Source: Trichaptum fuscoviolaceum (lineage: Eukaryota > Basidiomycota > Agaricomycetes > Hymenochaetales > Trichaptaceae). Taken from it: a stretch of 64,000 bases of DNA. Shown piece by piece: positions 62,744 to 64,000 of this stretch (within the stretch, counting starts at the first letter, position 1; every line of letters starts with the position of its first letter). Position numbers and translations under genes: made by a program. The notes under the pieces were generated by a model. That model did no database searches and was not told the origin of the DNA. It was given only the letters and a program-made list of their open reading frames with translations. The DNA is taken from contig CAJSYZ010000002.1 of the NCBI GenBank assembly GCA_910574455.1, positions 3,807,671 to 3,871,670 on the forward strand, given 5' to 3'.

Positions 62744-63355
62744 ATGAGTTCCCAGCCTCAACCATCCCATCCAGTACTTCCATCTGTACTTCCATCTAGC
62801 CCTGCAATTCAAGATAGTATGTTTGCTTCGTTTGACTTCCTTTCACACCGAGTATCACGGAAATAATCAATGTTATCATCACCAATGTGCTACAACTGAC
62901 AAGTCTCCACAACGCCCAGTCAAATAGCTTCGGGCGTCGGACGCGCAACAAATCCTACCGAGTGCGTTCTACTTGTATCTGTGCGCGCGACTTGGTCGTT
63001 GATTCTGTCGTCCATTCTCTATTTGATGATGCCCACGCGCGTTGGTGATGCTTGACAGAACACCTATTTATATATGCGCATATGCGAGTGAGTATTCGTT
63101 CTCGAGGATGCCGATGCGAAAGTTATGTCGTTCCGCATCTTCGCGTATGCATGCCAGCCTACGATCTATCATCCTCAATGCATACATCACTACAAGTCCG
63201 ATCTGACATCACTGCTTTGTGTTCAACCTATGCGCGTACTTGCTATCTATGCAGAATGCAATCGATTGTACCCCTCCCGCGAGAGGCTCATGACGCACCG
63301 CAAGAGGGATCATGACACAGAGGATACAGAATCTATCATCACATGGAACGAATAG
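62744..63355 (+). CDS. Mini C2H2 zinc-finger protein (about 78 aa)
   Basis: Four exons (62744-62816, 62928-62961, 63059-63087, 63255-63355) join in frame. Exons 3 and 4 together make one perfect finger: C-AYAK-C, 12 residues (NRLYPSRERLMT), H-RKRD-H, i.e. C-x4-C-x12-H-x4-H. Neither exon contains a complete finger alone, which supports the join. The N-terminus is Ser/Pro-rich (MSSQPQPSHPVLPSVLP) and the C-terminus acidic, ending TWNE. Exon 2 could start at 62904 instead, adding eight residues in frame. The third intron is long for this genome (167 bp) and may hide another exon. A single finger rarely gives DNA specificity alone, so it may bind protein or RNA, or act as a dimer. Confidence 0.6.
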
Positions 63356-63834
63356 CAATGCATCCGGTGCATCGAGGAGGGACTTTTTTGCGCGGAGAGG
63401 CTGTCAGGGGCGTCGATCCCCATATGAGACTGGTTGCCATGCAATCGGCCGCAAAAGACTTGGGACTCTGGCCTGAGCGAGGTGATATAGATGTTATCGA
63501 TAATGTAATGTCGCGTAGGTGCTATGTAGTGAAAAAATGTGGAAGGATGTATTTCAGAATAAATGTGGAAAGAAAAGAAATAGAGAGGAAGAGAGGTGGC
63601 CAAACAAAGGGCAACAGGAGAGGTGCCGTGCGAGATCATCTGTCGGTTATGGCGACGGAGTAGGTGTCGACTGTAGCTGGCTATCCTCGTCGCAATATCT
63701 TCAAGGCCTGCGTCCACCATCGCGCTCGCCTCGTGTCTGCCGCTCCCTCCCCCTCCCTCCTCATCCAACACAAAACTCCTCCAAAATATTACCCACCAGC
63801 CATATCGTTCCTTCTCGGCACCCGTGTTCGGAGA
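63356..63834. other. Intergenic, promoter of the last gene
   Basis: This tandem gap has a C/T-rich stretch at 63720-63790 just before the next ATG, typical of fungal core promoters. No other gene is supported. Confidence 0.45.
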
Positions 63835-64000
63835 ATGTCCTTCTTCAGGAAGCGACAGACCAACAACCATGCTCCTTCAGCATCCGCCAGCAACGTCGCC
63901 GTAGCCCAGAGCGCTAGCCAAGCTCTCGCTCAGACCAAGGATGGTATTGAAAAGCAGACTCTCGCCCAACAGCAGCAGCAGCAACAGCAACAACAGTTGG
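63835..64000 (+). CDS. N-terminus of a polyQ-bearing protein, possibly Tea1-like kelch (partial)
   Basis: The frame opens at ATG 63835 (MSFFRKRQTNNHAPS) and runs off the window. It continues VAVAQSASQALAQTKDGIEKQ and then a run of at least 10 Gln encoded by mixed CAG/CAA. The MSFFRK head and the SQALAQ segment resemble the start of basidiomycete kelch-repeat cell-end proteins related to Tea1; this is recognition from a short disordered segment and may be wrong. Only the first 55 residues are visible. Confidence 0.55.
   Translation, partial: MSFFRKRQTNNHAPSASASNVAVAQSASQALAQTKDGIEKQTLAQQQQQQQQQQL

Noticed and set aside
63310..63870. 186-codon minus-strand frame
   Set aside because: It overlaps the supported C2H2 exon and the next gene's start, has no motif, and its apparent length probably reflects base composition.

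Overview
The window is a nuclear chromosome segment of a fungus, most likely a mushroom-forming basidiomycete (Agaricomycotina). The evidence is about 100 short introns (mostly 48-70 bp), compact intergenic gaps, genes on both strands with no operons, and fungal families such as exocyst Sec3, Sld2, Ima1, ceramide glucosyltransferase and a G-protein beta subunit. Gene models were built by hand from the DNA: a splice site was accepted only when both flanks kept the frame and, where possible, rebuilt a known motif.

Layout. Positions 1-2390 hold the tail of an unknown gene, mitoribosomal uL1 and a tiny dsRNA-binding protein. Positions 2391-7084 are a 4.7 kb stretch with no supportable gene. Positions 7085-20888 hold the heterotrimeric G-beta gene, a 523-bp inverted-repeat transposon with 9-bp target-site duplications, a golgin-like coiled coil, a 1073-residue disordered protein and an Nvj2/TEX2-type PH-SMP lipid-transfer protein. 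Positions 21225-29854 hold an unknown protein, an R3HCC1-like RNA-binding protein, ceramide glucosyltransferase, peroxisomal 3-ketoacyl-CoA thiolase and a TatD nuclease. Positions 30216-38535 hold a membrane-anchored heparinase II/III-like lyase, a Mid2-like wall-sensor candidate, the nuclear-envelope protein Ima1 and a SNAPc subunit. Positions 38795-48047 hold Sec3, mitoribosomal mS23, proteasome Rpn5 and replication factor Sld2. Positions 48590-64000 hold an F-box/LRR protein, a disordered protein, a small secreted protein, an FHA checkpoint-type kinase, S-formylglutathione hydrolase, a lipase, a mini C2H2 protein and the start of a polyQ protein.

The genes are mainly housekeeping and do not form one pathway. 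Loose themes are lipids and membranes (ceramide glucosyltransferase, thiolase, SMP protein, lipase, Sec3, golgin) and cell cycle or DNA damage (Sld2, FHA kinase, Rpn5, TatD). Several pairs are divergent over short shared promoters: Ima1/SNAPc, Rpn5/Sld2 and lipase/C2H2.

The most unusual content is in the splicing. There is one AT-AC intron, inside the catalytic GHPLG motif of the thiolase, and three GC-AG introns (G-beta, Sec3, Rpn5). Exons of 8 and 11 nt carry catalytic residues of the kinase and the lipase. One intron has an almost pure poly-C tract before its acceptor. No new multi-gene system (defence island, CRISPR, biosynthetic cluster) was seen.
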